This document shows, piece by piece, positions 1-12,028 of a stretch of 64,000 nt of DNA (positions are counted from its first letter, which is position 1; each line of letters begins with the position of its first letter). The stretch lies in contig CP136065.1 of NCBI GenBank assembly GCA_032622095.1, positions 25,743,141-25,807,140 on the forward strand. The letters are read 5' to 3'. The notes under the pieces are model-generated. The model had not been told where the DNA came from and made no database searches. It saw only the letters and a program-made list of their open reading frames with translations. The stretch comes from Siphonodentalium dalli. Lineage: Eukaryota; Mollusca; Scaphopoda; Gadilida; Siphonodentaliidae. Made by a program: the position numbers and the translations under genes.

Positions 1-500
1 AACACACGGTCCGTGGATAAAACTCTGTATCGATAGCTCGGAGTATAAAACAATCGGGGGTGGGGGGCTTGGACAATATTTGGGATCTTAAACGAAGCAA
101 CACGGATGGGCGACAGGGATTTTGAGTGTATCAACCCTCTATTGTGGTTAAACGTTTCAACAGCTGGAAAGTTCATGTCTGACTCAACAGAAGTTTGACA
201 TTTTTAAATGGGGTTATATTGTACAAATGTTTAAATTTTCAACCAAAAAATTGCGCAGCATGTCGTTTTAATGCAAATATTTTTGTCCTCATTTCAGTCG
301 AAATTTTAGACTAAAATGGCTTTCAGTTGGAAATTTGTCAACTATATGGGGTGTGTTAGGTTGGAATTTTCCGACCAATTGGAGAGTTTGGGGCGTCAAT
401 TGCAAAATTCCAGCTCAAGTGGCGTTCAGTGAAGTTTCCTGGAGTTGGGATTGTTTTAGAATTGGGGGGGGGGGGGGTTCTGTTTAAATTTCTAAGTTTG
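1..500. other. AT-rich non-coding, G-run at 463-478
   Basis: No coding signal. It ends in a homopolymer G tract of 16 bases. Phrases such as AGTTGGAAATTT and GTTGGAAATT recur here and around 12630-12815, which also ends at a long C tract, so both may be remains of one dispersed repeat. That link is weak. Confidence 0.35.
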
Positions 501-1769
501 CCACCCTCACCTGGCCACGTTACTGAGAAGCACTCAATATACCGCGCCCTCATAATGAACACTGGACTTGTAAACCACCAGTTTGAGACGTTACTGAGAA
601 GCACTCAATATACCGCGCCATCATAACGAACACTGGCCTTGTCACCCTCAGCCTGGCCACGTTACTGAGAAGCACTCAATATACCGCGCCCTCATAACGA
701 ACACTGGCCTTGTCACCCTCAGCCTGGCCACGTTACTGAGAAGCACTCAATATACCGCGCCCTCATAACGAACACTGGCCTTGTCACCCTCAGCCTGGCC
801 ACGTTACTGAGAAGCACTCAATATACCGCGCCCTCATAACGAACACTGGCCTTGTCACCCTCAGCCTGGCCACGTTACTGAGAAGCACTCAATATACCGC
901 GCCCTTATAATGAACACTGGCCTTGTCACCCTCAGCCTGGCCACGTTACTGAGAAGCACTCAATATACCGCGCCCTCATAACGAACACTGGCCTTGTCAC
1001 CCTGAGCCTGGTCACGTTACTGAGAAGCACTCAATATACCGCGCCCTCATAACACTGGCCTTGTCACCCTCAGCCTGGCCACGTTACTGAGAAGCACTCA
1101 ATATACCGCGCCCTCATAACGAACACTGGCCTTGTCACCCTGAGCCTGGTCACGTTACTGAGAAGCACTCAATATACCGCGCCCTCATAACACTGGCCTT
1201 GTCACCCTCAGACTGGCCACGTTACTGAGAAGCACTCAATATACCGCGCCCTCATAACGAACACTGGCCTTGTCAACAAGCAGTCTGAGACGTTACTGAG
1301 AAGCACTCAATATACCGCGCCCTCATAACACTGGCCTTGTCACCCTCAGACTGGCCACGTTACTGAGAAGCACTCAATATACCGCGCCCTCATAACGAAC
1401 ACTGGCCTTGTCAACAAGCAGTCTGAGACGTTACTGAGAAGCACTCAATATACCGCGCCCTCATAACACTGGCCTTGTCACCCTCAGACTGGCCACGTTA
1501 CTGAGAAGCACTCAATATACCGCGCCCTCATAACGAACACTGGCCTTGTCAACAAGCAGTCTGAGACGTTACTGAGAAGCACTCAATATACCGCGCCCTC
1601 ATAACACTGGCCTTGTCACCCTCAGACTGGCCACGTTACTGAGAAGCACTCAATATACCGCGCCCTCATAACGAACACTGGCCTTGTCAACCACCAGTCT
1701 GAGACGTTACTGAGAAGCACTCAATATACCGCGCCCTCATAACGAACACGGGCCTTGTCAACCACCAGT
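501..1769. repeat. 71-bp satellite array with 138-bp dimeric higher-order section
   Basis: About 18 tandem copies of a monomer beginning ACGTTACTGAGAAGCACTCA. The basic period is 71 bp (for example 661 to 732). A variant lacks GAAC and is 67 bp. Another variant replaces the CACCCTCAGCCTGG end by AACAAGCAGTCTGAG. From about 1200 to 1690 the two variants alternate, giving an exact 138-bp period (markers at 1271, 1409 and 1547), so a dimeric higher-order repeat has begun to amplify. The first and last copies carry an AACCACCAGT variant. No conserved reading frame is kept. Confidence 0.95.
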
Positions 1770-2090
1770 AAGGGACTATTCCTTCTTACTTTCTCTGAGT
1801 TATTCCGTCTCACCTTAGGACAGTTCCATACATCTTCATTTAGTGGGAATATCATACACTAATAAATAAAAGATAGGACATTGATAAATATATCTCGAGT
1901 GTAATAGACACCGATTAGTTTACGTCCGGTGTGTGTCAGTTAGACACATTGTTTAGGATGTAACTTGTCCGAGAGAAAGAGTGATTGACATGTTATCGTA
2001 TGTGGTGCGGAAACTGGAAATAAATTATTCCCACTTGTCATGATCCACTTACTTCGAAAACACCAAGGTTTCTATTAAGAAATTAATATA
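1770..2090. other. non-coding, nothing recognised
   Basis: Single-copy-looking AT-rich sequence between the satellite and a small inverted-repeat element. No ORF or motif is supported. Confidence 0.4.
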
Positions 2091-2225
2091 GTGGGGGTGT
2101 TTGCTATTGGGGATATAACGCCGTGGTCCTTGTGGGACATTATGTGAACCGAGAAGCGGTTCTCAATAAATGTGCACACAACGACCATAGTGCCGTATCC
2201 CCCAATAACACACACACACACACAC
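2091..2225. mobile_element. small inverted-repeat (MITE-like) element with (CA)n end
   Basis: The arms read GTGTTTGCTATTGGGGATA on the left and, reversed, GTGTGTTATTGGGGGATA on the right, continuing into imperfect pairing around CGCCGTGGTC. The unit is about 135 bp and its right end runs into a (CA)n tract at 2207-2224. No target duplication is clear. Confidence 0.5.
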
Positions 2226-2344
2226 CACTAATTTGTTATATTTATATAGCTTTTTGGTGATTTATTCCCATCAAAAAGCTGAGAGTATTCTTATTAATTT
2301 TCACACTCCAAGCATTAGCAACGATAACGTGATCGATATAAATA

Positions 2345-2690
2345 ATAATTTAACGTAAGTGGTGTACAACCTATGGTTATTTACAACATCTTGGCTTCAA
2401 AAATAATGACAAAACAGCACTGTAGCTACTATATATTGATCATGTTGTATACCTAATGTAATTTATTTTATTATTCTAGCCCGGACATGATTATGCAATA
2501 TTAGATCGTAATTTATTATTGTTTCCATTGTATTTTATTTATGTATACTCGTAAGTACATAATATACATAATATTCGGAACAAGTGGAACAAGTGGAACA
2601 CCACTGGAAAGTTCTAATTTGCATATAGTGTATAATTATACCTTTTCTCATACACCATGTGTAATGCCTGAGAATAAAGCATTACTTACT
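2345..2690 (+). repeat. dispersed repeat family A, copy 1
   Basis: About 345 bp shared in the same orientation with 51655-52008. Shared blocks include TTTACAACATCTTGGCTTCA, ATATATTGATCATG, CATTGTATTTTATTTATGTA and GAGAATAAAGCAT. Copies differ by indels and substitutions, so they are old. The second copy lies just upstream of the GPCR exon. No coding capacity or terminal repeats are seen. Confidence 0.8.
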
Positions 2691-3282
2691 TTCGTACTTA
2701 ACAAATCGTGATAGTCGAGGACCTAAGCGTCAAATGTGTACACTGCAAAATATTGGTGTTTTTCTAAAGTATTCTACTGTCATAATATACAGTACATACC
2801 GCATTTCTACTTTTACATGCATTATATATACCGTTAATTGTAATCGTGGGTACTTGGCTATGCATCTTTGGTTTGTCAGCGGCTGAGTATGTTTGTATTG
2901 ATGATCACGTCAGTGAAACATATATAACTCATAAGAATGTACGCGGATATTTGCTTATTTAATTACTTATGGATAGTTTTGCTGGTGAAAACTGCATTCC
3001 GGCTTTTTTGTCATCCTGTAATTAGCAAACATATTTCCCTACGTTTAGTGACTTCTATAACTACATGTAACATGTGTGGAATGTCGTGTGGTTCGCCCCG
3101 ACAAAATTTAATGTCTTGGTCAAAAATTACTTGAATGATGTTCAGACGTCTGATTCGGTTTATATGTGAAGCGGACACGATGTTCATTTGTGAAAACCGA
3201 CCGATGACCCTAATCATTGATATCTCTCGGGATTATCTTCTCCAAGTTGTGGCAGTGGAGTTCAACTGTTCAATGTATTCAG
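2691..3282. other. non-coding, nothing recognised
   Basis: AT-rich; short ORFs here overlap on both strands and resemble no family. Confidence 0.4.
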
Positions 3283-3641
3283 TTAAAGATACGGGCGTCG
3301 TTGGCGGTGGGTATGGTGTTAAAATATTCACCTCCGTCAAAAACCGCCATAAGCAGAAGGAATAGTAAGATATAGACATACTTTGTTCTTATGCCAATCA
3401 GAAATATGGCATAAACAGTATGTTATTGTCAATCTTGTCCCATTTGTTATGTAAACAACAGAAAAAACGGTACGTTTCCTGGCTTTTGTTTAGATCCGGA
3501 TGTGGTAAACATAAAGAGAGTTATTTGTTACTGTTTTCCTGATATGGGAATAATAAAGAACGTTTATATCATTTGTGTGTGATTAACCAATCGAATTGCG
3601 CTGTGTTATGTAAACAGAAGCACAACTTCTGTAACACGAGC
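3283..3641 (+). mobile_element. TTAA-type MITE family B, copy 1 (right end missing)
   Basis: Starts TTAA then AGATACGGGCGTCGTTGG. It matches the fuller copy at 62133-62660 (+) and the copy at 41182-41550 (-). The shared body includes ATAAAGAGCGTT, TTCCTGATATGG and GTGTTATGTAAACAGAAGC. The right terminal inverted repeat present in the 62-kb copy is absent. TTAA flanks suggest piggyBac-type mobilisation (inference). Confidence 0.8.
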
Positions 3642-3936
3642 ATATATTTTATTGTATACCTCCTTGTAGGGGAAGAATATATACATACTTGGAAATATAT
3701 ATTATATAGCAAATGGAGATAATTAAGAAAACAGAATCGTTGCGTGGCTGATCGTATGCGTCATATCTTGAAGAGACCCGTCCATGTGAATGCGATTTTG
3801 TTTTATGCGCAAACAATAATTTATTTACACAAAGTAATTGTTACTGGATCAGATGACACATCCCATAAATGAAGTTAGCCATGTCGAGAATTATAGTTTC
3901 TATGTTGTTGTCAAGTTCGGCGGGTGAGTTAATTGG
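3642..3936. other. non-coding, nothing recognised
   Basis: AT-rich spacer between a MITE copy and the LINE 3' side. Confidence 0.3.
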
Positions 3937-4278
3937 CTAACCACCCAGAAGCAGGGCTAACAGAGACATATCATCTCTAGAATCTATGTACAGAAAGGTC
4001 GAGAGACCAACCTCATCAAGAATGTGTTCCCAGAACGAATTCCGAAGGGCAAGTGAATTGGCTACTGTACAATAACGAAGGGCGTGTAATATGTCATTCT
4101 GAATCCCGTTACCACAAGCGCGACCATTAGAAAATGTAGTTCTGTTGAGCAGTAGAGCGAGATTTTTCAGAGCTTGTGACGCGCCATGGTGCCTTTTCAG
4201 CAATGTCCAAATACTCCAAAATGACAGTGGATCATTGTGCACAATGCGAAACAAATCAAGTGATGTATCTCGGTCCAC
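3937..4278 (-). pseudogene. LINE C-terminal region fragment
   Basis: 113 codons in the same frame as the preceding RT piece, separated by a short stop-containing gap. Such LINEs carry a Cys/His-rich C-terminal region. Here only a partial pattern is visible (CGNGIQNDILHALRYC), giving C, H and C. Assignment rests mainly on position and frame. Confidence 0.65.
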
Positions 4279-4305
4279 TGTAGTTTTCCATTGTATAACA
4301 TAGTG

Positions 4306-5160
4306 TCACTGTACTGTTGATTTGCAGAGGTGCTTCCATGCTGATTTAGAAGGAAATTCGCCAGTCGCAACGAAAGTATCCAGATGCGCGTGCATATTGT
4401 ATTGCCGAAGTAACTGTGTAATGTCGGACACAAACCCTGTTGTCGCACGTCCGAAGAGGCTCTGTAAGAAGAATTTATATAAGAAAATTCGCAGTGGTTC
4501 CTGGTGCCCATCGGGAAGGTAAATTAGATCAGCGAGGAATGGAAGTTTCTTTATGTGTATTTCGTTTTCGAGTGGCATAAGACCTAACAAGCTCATTGAA
4601 ATAACAGTAGAAGTCCGAGTTGGGAGAGATTGTATATGCTTAACACACGAGCGATAAGCTTTCTCCATGCAGTAAACATTGGAATCTGTAGAGGTTGTCA
4701 GAATTTCACACCCATAGAGACATTTCGGCAGAACAATAGTTTTTAAAAGAGAGGTCATCGTGGGCGGAGTGCATTGTTTCGTGATATTTCTACCAGCAAT
4801 TGCGAAGAATGTTTTTCTAAGCTTATCGGAAATATCAGAGGCCCTGGTATTACTGTTCTTGAACTTGCACTGTCTTATCCCTAAATGCACGCAGTCTGTC
4901 GTCTCAGGGAGCGTTTGGTCTCCGATAGACCAAGTTATGTTGCTGCGCTCGTGTTGACGCCCCGACTCGTTGAATACAACAACAAAACTTTTTGTGTTCG
5001 AGAACATAAATCGCCAATTCCGAGCATATGAGTTGCATATATCGATGAGATTATCTAGACCAGCTTTTGATGTAGAAATCAAGGCGATATTGTCAGCAGT
5101 TGTTGGAGCAGTGCAGTTAACATGGCCGACTGACAATCCTTCGTTCGTTGATAAATACAA
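4306..5160 (-). pseudogene. LINE reverse transcriptase fragment, active-site box and thumb
   Basis: 284 codons. The expected xADD active-site box reads TADN (5089-5100): the second catalytic Asp is Asn, so the enzyme would be inactive even with the frame mended. It continues IALISTSKAGLDNL, then NWRFMFSNTKSFVVVFNES (RT palm/thumb) and LKTIVLPKCLYGCEILT (thumb), typical of this LINE type. It stops at 4306; the same frame resumes at 4278. Confidence 0.88.
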
Positions 5161-5512
5161 GGTAGAACAAAGGGGAAGTCACTGCCCCTTGTCTTGTTCC
5201 TTGCAGAATATCCACTGGTTTGGATAATGTGCCATTATACATCACTCGACTCGTGCAGTTATAGTGCATGTTGGAGACAATGCGTAGAATTTTACCTTTA
5301 AAGCCGAGTTCATTGAGTTTCACCAAGAGGCCTTGATGCCAGACTCGGTCAAAAGCTTTCTGACTATCAAGAAAGCACACATATGCACGAGAGTTCATGT
5401 CAGCGGCGTAGCTTATTGGCTCCTGCAGAATAAATGATGTCATCACACAGCTAACGTTTTTTCTGAAATCCGTGTTGAAGTGCGTTAGGGAAATCATCAA
5501 GACACTTATCAC
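5117..5512 (-). pseudogene. LINE reverse transcriptase fragment, motifs A and B
   Basis: Contains motif A as YVCFLDSQKAFDRVWHQGLL, with the first catalytic Asp, and motif B as GTRQGAVTSPLF. It overlaps the fingers piece by about 60 bases in a different frame, showing a frameshift. It ends where the next frame takes over at 5160. Confidence 0.9.
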
Positions 5513-5800
5513 CTAGAAATCTGTTTATGAGGATGCTCTCGAATGTTTTGTATATCACCGGCAAAAGAGTTATTGCTCTGTAGCTATCCGGGATATGATT
5601 GGGCTTCGGTGAACCTTTATATAAGGGAACGATTATTCCAATTTTTAGTGCTGGTGGTATCCACTCTAACGCCAAGATACCATTGGAAAGACGAAGGAGC
5701 AATGTCGAGAGCAGTTCACTTCCATGAACTAGATGTTCGTTAACCACATGATCGATGCCACCAGACTTTTTCCGTTTGAGACCATGCAGCACATATTTAC
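5451..5800 (-). pseudogene. LINE reverse transcriptase fragment, fingers region
   Basis: Encodes LKRKKSGGIDHVVNEHL, then KIGIIVPLYKG, then DSYRAITLLPVIYKTFESIL. These are the standard N-terminal RT blocks of non-LTR elements: the KSGG-D-NE block, the PLYKG block and the SYR-I-LLPV-K-E block. The ORF stays open to 5948, but its first ~50 codons lie in sequence shared with MITE family B, so the LINE part starts near 5800. The frame is lost after about 5460 and coding resumes in the next frame. Confidence 0.88.
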
Positions 5801-5892
5801 GCGCTGAATATGTTTGGTATATGAGTGGAACTGTATATATGTTGGTGTTCCTTCTGTTGTTGGCGATTTGAACAAATATAAGTGTTGACCTT
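5795..5892 (+). repeat. fragment of MITE family B, internal right part
   Basis: TACGCGCTGAATATGTTTGG through GGCGATTTGAACAAATAT matches 62538-62630 in the same orientation. It forms the 5' border of the LINE remnant, so either the LINE inserted next to it or a rearrangement joined them. Confidence 0.7.
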
Positions 5893-6029
5893 GACCGTGT
5901 TGAGTCTGTTTGAAAAGCACAGAAACTGTCACAAGAGAAAAAACACACCTGAGAAATTCACAAGAACTTTGTTGTCAATCACTCGAGACTACGGGACAAT
6001 ATCAACAACGTTGTGTAATGAACTGACGT
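5893..6029. other. spacer, nothing recognised
   Basis: Short AT-rich spacer. Confidence 0.3.
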
Positions 6030-6560
6030 AGTGACGGGTGATTACATTCACACACAGAGACAGAGGAATCTAAGATCAATTCCACCCAGACTGCCACAAG
6101 CTGTTATTATATAACACTAACAATGTTACCCTATTGGACATTTACAATAACTATCATATTGAACGGACCGATGCATCATATGCATCAATGCTCACCGAAA
6201 CATGATGCTTTGACTATGAGAACATTGTCAATTCATCGCCAAGTTATTACGGACTACGGCAGTATGGGGTCTACTAACATATTGACATATCGCCTTGAAT
6301 ATGTCTACTAGACAACTATCTGGTTATGAGTGAGTGTCACTGATGCTGTCGTCTCTGACGGGTGATCATGGATCCAATTCAATTTCCACCCAGTCAGCTT
6401 TGTTCACCACTACAACTATTAATACACGGACCGATACAACAAGATATCAATTTTCAGGACTATGAAAACATTTTTGCCATACCATCACCCAGTTATTACG
6501 GAGTATGCTATTGTCTTGAATGTTTCATTTCAACTATATGCGACTGATAGTGGCAGTACC
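6030..6560 (+). repeat. diverged direct duplication (about 325 bp period)
   Basis: TGACGGGTGAT occurs at 6034 and 6358. It is followed in both by a CCACCCAG block, ACGGACCGAT, an AACAT block and AGTTATTACGGA. The copies are strongly diverged. Neither has convincing coding potential. Confidence 0.5.
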
Positions 6561-7055
6561 ATTATATGCGCATGTATATATGCACAACTAGCATACACCA
6601 CTAGCACGGATCGAAACAAGAAATGTATATTAGGTAGTGACATGTTACCAAAACAGGTATGCCAGTTAATTCAAATGTTTTACATTTACATAAATTGGAG
6701 CTATTACAGTGATACCTTTGTTCCTTTACGACTTGGGGGGGGGGGGGTCCGATATGCATATTCTAGATATGTCTATCTTAGTACTAGTCGTAATTGAAAA
6801 GCTCACTTCAAATACAATATATATGCAGCTTAGTGGTATATTGGCAATTGATCATTCAATAATGCATCAAAAATACATCTTTGTTTTCATTTACATTCCT
6901 ATAGATATACCGGTAAACACATTGAATTAAATTGACCTCTGATTTGACTCTGCATGCTATAATGTGTTCCCCATCATCCATCATGCGTGTTTACTGTCTA
7001 CTGTTACATATCTCAATGGCTGGACCGCATGTTTGCCTCAGGAGATATAACATAT

Positions 7056-7190
7056 TTAACACTTTCAGTGCCAAGTCCGATTTTTGTATCAACCCATATT
7101 TCCTTGATCATTTTTCAAATTTATTGATTATAATAATGTGATACATTGATGGAAAGAGCTCTAAATCGGAATTTGCACTGAAAGGGTTGA
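7056..7190. mobile_element. short TTAA-flanked MITE-like element
   Basis: Left end TTAA then CACTTTCAGTGC; right end reversed reads TTCAACCCTTTCAGTGC. The terminal repeats extend over about 24 bp and the unit is about 130 bp. The right flank is TTGA rather than TTAA, so one flank has decayed. TTAA with CCCTTT ends recalls the piggyBac-type MITEs elsewhere in the window. Confidence 0.5.
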
Positions 7191-8582
7191 AGATTTAATG
7201 AATCAAGCAGTATTCAACAAAGATCAAGTACCAAGAATTACCAACCTGAATAATTGTCATATTTTAGTGAGCATTGCAATGATGTGTAACCTCAATTTTA
7301 CCAATGTACAATTGCATGTGTAATGTGAGTGTCCATCAATTGGGGATTCGACTACGGTTTGTTTCTTAAAACGATGGAACCGTAATTCGTAAAATTATGA
7401 AGCTGAATCATACTCCACCGATCATTTTGTCCTCACAACTATGTGACTTACACCCACCATACCAATGGTAATATATGCGAGAGCACGTGTTTGGCTGTTT
7501 GTGCCATTTTGGGTTGGTCGAATGTAATAATTGCGGTAAATCCCTGCAACTTAAATCTACGGAATATGAAAATACGGTGTACTGTTTATTTCATGGTATA
7601 TTACTCGCAACTGAGGTGCCGTATTTACCGTAAAATTGGCGGTATAAGGAAATACAGTGTACTATATGCTTGCGGTATAACCGTTGAATCTGTGGTATAT
7701 GAAAACACGGTGTACTTTGTGTTCACGGTACGGCATATAACCGGCAACTGTGGTGTCGGTATTTTACCGTAAAATGTACGGCCTATTTGTACAGTGTACA
7801 TGTGAATGCTCGCGTGAAATGGTCCGGGACAAAAAAATATCCATTACTTTTACACGGCATATTACAATTTAACCCAGTCAACATTGCGGGTTTGTGGAGA
7901 TTTGATAACTTCGTGTTGATTTTTTGCCCCGCTTCATGTTTCAAAAAGAGACACCAGGTATACGAATCATCCATGAACACCACGAATCTGTCACGATGAG
8001 CCAGAACTCCAAGTTTACTGTATGTCTCACCAGATCCTTTTATTTATTTACATCAATATGATGCATAGAGTCACAAATCCACCGAACACTTCAAGCATGC
8101 AAATGTTACTTGTCACAGAGAATGAGTATACACTGAGAAACAATTCTGGTCAATTTGAATAAGTTAAGGTTAGTCACAAGCATTTGGAAACACTTCGACT
8201 AACATATACATTCCAGTGAGTCACTATGACTATAACTCTATCATTAATCATAGTTACTAAGTTACACGAAGAATGAGAATGACATAATTACATATTCTTA
8301 TTCCATCAACACAGCAGCCACATTGGAAATGAACCAGTTAATCAGACTCACGCCACAATATATTAGTATACCTCTCAATAGAACATTATTGTGTTTTAGA
8401 GAATTGATTGAAACCTGTCCTGCTTTCAACACGTTCTGGGATTTTGGATATATCATCTGGTTGAGTATTGTAATTATTTGTACGAAATTTCCACCAAATT
8501 ACATTTTCACCATCCCAGTGACTAAGAAAAGTTAATTCTAGTCTAATGCCCCAATCAGTCGTTTTGACTAATCAGTTCTTAA
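7191..8582. other. non-coding with internal subrepeats at 7560-7800
   Basis: Between 7567 and 7800 the phrases AATACGGTGTACT, AATACAGTGTACT and ACACGGTGTACT recur with TTTACCGTAAAAT, a degenerate subrepeat pattern. The rest shows nothing I can name. Confidence 0.4.
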
Positions 8583-10768
8583 ACATTATGACAAACATCA
8601 CCCTTGTCATTATGAATGATTTTCTGCATTACGAATAACATCACCATAGTTATTATGAATACTTAGTTTTTTGCATTATGACTAACATCACCATATACAG
8701 TATGAATTATTTTCTGCATTATGAATAACATCACCATAGTCATTATGAATAATTTTCTGCATTATGACTAACATCACCATAGTCATTATGAATAATTTTC
8801 CGCATTATGACTAACATCACCATAGTCATTATGAATACTTTGTTTTTAGCATTATGACTAACATCACCATAGTCATTATGAATAATTTTCTGCATTACGA
8901 CTAACATCACCATAGTTATTATGAATACTTTGTTTTTTGCATTATGACTAACATCACCATATACAGTATGAATAATTTTCCGCATTATGACTAATATCAC
9001 CATAGTCATTATGAATACTTTGTTTTTTGCATTATGACTAACATCACCCTTGTCATTATGAATAATTTTCTGCATTACGACTAACATCACCATAGTTATT
9101 ATGAATACTTAGTTTTTTGCATTATGACTAACATCACCATATACAGTATGAATTATTTTCTGCATTATGAATAACATCACCATAGTCATTATGAATAATT
9201 TTCTGCATTATGACTAACATCACCATAGTCATTATGAATAATTTTCCGCATTATGACTAACATCACCATAGTCATTATGAATACTTTGTTTTTAGCATTA
9301 TGACTAACATCACCATAGTCATTATGCATAATTTTCTGCATTACGACTAACATCACCATAGTTATTATGAATACTTTGTTTTTTGCATTATGACTAACAT
9401 CACCATATACAGTATGAATAATTTTCCGCATTATGACTAATATCACCATAGTCATTATGAATACTTTGTTTTTTGCATTATGACTAACATCACCATATTC
9501 AGTATGAATTATTTTCTGCATTATGACTAACATCACCCTTGTCATTATGAATGATTTTCTGCATTACGAATAACATCACCATAGTTATTATGAATACTTA
9601 GTTTTTTGCATTATGACTAACATCACCATATACAGTATGAATTATTTTCTGCATTATGAATAACATCACCATAGTCATTATGAATAATTTTCTGCATTAT
9701 GACTAACATCACCATAGTCATTATGAATAATTTTCCGCATTATGACTAACATCACCATAGTCATTATGAATACTTTGTTTTTAGCATTATGACTAACATC
9801 ACCATAGTCATTATGAATAATTTTCTGCATTACGACTAACATCACCATAGTTATTATGAATACTTTGTTTTTTGCATTATGACTAACATCACCATATACA
9901 GTATGAATAATTTTCCGCATTATGACTAATATCACCATAGTCATTATGAATACTTTGTTTTTTGCATTATGACTAACATCACCCTTGTCATTATGAATAA
10001 TTTTCTGCATTACGACTAACATCACCATAGTTATTATGAATACTTAGTTTTTTGCATTATGACTAACATCACCATATACAGTATGAATTATTTTCTGCAT
10101 TATGAATAACATCACCATAGTCATTATGAATAATTTTCTGCATTATGACTAACATCACCATAGTCATTATGAATAATTTTCCGCATTATGACTAACATCA
10201 CCATAGTCATTATGAATACTTTGTTTTTAGCATTATGACTAACATCACCATAGTCATTATGAATAATTTTCTGCATTACGACTAACATCACCATAGTTAT
10301 TATGAATACTTTGTTTTTTGCATTATGACTAACATCACCATATACAGTATGAATAATTTTCCGCATTATGACTAATATCACCATAGTCATTATGAATACT
10401 TTGTTTTTTGCATTATGACTAACATCACCATATTCAGTATGAATTATTTTCTGCATTATGAATAACATCACCATAGTCATTATGAATTATTTTCTGCATT
10501 ATGAATAACATCACCATAGTCATTATGAATAATTTTCTGCATTATGACTAACATCAATATAGTCATTATGAATTATTTTCTGCATTATGAATAACATCAC
10601 CATAGTCATTATGAATAATTTTCCGCATTATGAATAACATCACCATAGTCATTATGAATTATTTTCTGCATTATGAATAACATCACCATAGTCATTATGA
10701 ATTATTTTCTGCATTATGAATAACATCAACATAGTCATTATGAATAATTTTCTGCATTATGACTAACT
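8583..10768. repeat. 43/47-bp satellite with 446+489 = 935-bp higher-order repeat
   Basis: The monomer is GCATTATGACTAACATCACC plus ATAGTCATTATGAATAATTTTCT (43 bp), or a 47-bp form ending TACTTTGTTTTTT. Landmarks ACAGTATGAATTATTTTCTG at 8698, 9144, 9633 and 10079 give spacings 446, 489 and 446, so the array holds two near-identical 935-bp superunits. Each monomer carries an imperfect dyad (CATTATGACT facing AGTCATTATG) able to form a 10-bp stem. The minus-strand ORFs of 116-118 codons exist because 43+47 = 90 bp keeps frame. Confidence 0.95.
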
Positions 10769-10952
10769 TACATATTGACTGAGGTACTGTTGAATTTCAA
10801 AGGGAGATAATTGAACCCTCGGAATTAGGTGACATGATGTTGTGATATAGTACTCATTGGTTTGTTTGTTCAAACAGATTCACTTTGATAGCGTAGATGG
10901 ATATTCTTTTGAAAACCAAGAAGTTTGAAGGAAGTGTCCAACATTGCTTTAG

Positions 10953-11300
10953 AGGGGTACTGTACACTGAATACGGCCATTTATGGGACCATCTCCTTTT
11001 ATACTCAAATTATATATAACAAATAAATGAATCTGAGCCATGGATTAGTGCAAAATACACTCATGTACTCTATGAATAACCCATACAACATGGCAACTAC
11101 AATGAAAATGAATTTATGACTGGAGTCATAAATTAATTTTCATTATAATTTCCATGTTTTTTTGCATCGTCTATAGACCCCAAAAAGTGTATTTTGCACT
11201 AATACGTGGCTCAAATTCATTAATTTGTTGCATATATTCTGTTGAGTATAAAAGACGATGGTCCCATTACCGGACTTAGTGCACGGTACCGCTTTAATGA
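10953..11300. mobile_element. foldback element, about 170-bp arms
   Basis: Long inverted repeat centred near 11124 (TATGACTGGAGTCATA). The arms share GGGACCATC, TTTTATACTCAA, AATGAAT-TGAGCCA and ATTAGTGCAAAATACACT. The ends read GGGGTACTGTACACT and, reversed, GCGGTACCGTGCACT. GCTTTA flanks both sides and may be the target duplication. No coding sequence is inside. The 63-codon ORF on the minus strand lies within one arm and is not a gene. Confidence 0.85.
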
Positions 11301-11988
11301 TATATTTTACCGCAATATAAACAAATACTTGCACTAGATAAGTGTTCTAGCTTTCTGATAATAAGTTTGAAGATTTAGCTTCAATTCTGAAAGATTAAGT
11401 TTCTGAAATATTTGCCATCAATGCTAAAATTATCATCTCTGCGCTGCCTTAAATGATAAACTTGGACATACATTGTCCGTTGTGTCTGCTATAAGAAGTA
11501 TAAAATTCAATGCGTGGTGGCATGATTGATTCTTACCATTTACTAGAAAGATAAAATATGCCAAATATCTGTTGTATAATAACTATAGCGATATTGCTGA
11601 GATATTCCTACACATGCAGTAAACGGGGGTGGGCGCATGTGCAGTGTAAACTATTTCTTGCTCATGCTGTATACGTCAACATATAGCGCTATGCAACGAT
11701 TTGTCTACAAAATCAAACGCGCCACCATGTGGACATACAGTCACACGCATCTACAATATGGACGTATCGAATTACCTGCATACGAAATGCCAGGCAAATT
11801 TCCGAGTGTGATAACGTACCTTAAATGGACATGGATCATTCGAGTTTCCAAATTTTGTCTACGAAATCTGGAAGGAGTTATAAGATAGGCAGAACAATAC
11901 ACGAAATATAGATATAATGGCTTCATTCTGTCTGAAAAATACTGTCCATACATCGTCACCCAGCCGTTTTCAATTTTGCGCACAGCAG
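11301..11988. other. non-coding, nothing recognised
   Basis: AT-rich; overlapping short ORFs at 11637-11983 on both strands show no family resemblance. Confidence 0.35.
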
Positions 11989-12028
11989 TGAAATAAACGC
12001 TCTTTATTTATACCATATCAGGAAGTGA
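11989..12028 (-). repeat. fragment of MITE family B
   Basis: AAACGCTCTTTATTT and CCATATCAGGAA match the internal part of family B in the orientation of the 41-kb copy. Confidence 0.55.

Larger units (their letters stand above)
3937..5800 (-). mobile_element. 5'-truncated, decayed non-LTR retrotransposon (LINE)
   Basis: Four ORF pieces on the minus strand, in the order expected for a LINE reverse transcriptase, lie at 5800-5451, 5512-5117, 5160-4306 and 4278-3937. They occupy three frames, so at least two frameshifts and one stop separate them. The order is RT fingers, motif A, motif B, active-site box, thumb and a C-terminal Cys-rich region. The 5' part (ORF1, endonuclease) is absent. It abuts a fragment of MITE family B at 5795-5892. 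I recognise the general type (jockey-like RTs common in lophotrochozoan genomes) but not the clade. Confidence 0.9.

Noticed and set aside
8743-10480. Four minus-strand ORFs of 116-118 codons with repeated HNDYGDVSHNAKNKVF
   Set aside because: Frame openness follows from 43+47 = 90-bp satellite periodicity; the sequence is non-coding tandem repeat.
8583-10768. CRISPR-like look of short regular repeats
   Set aside because: Units are contiguous with no unique spacers, and the window is eukaryotic.
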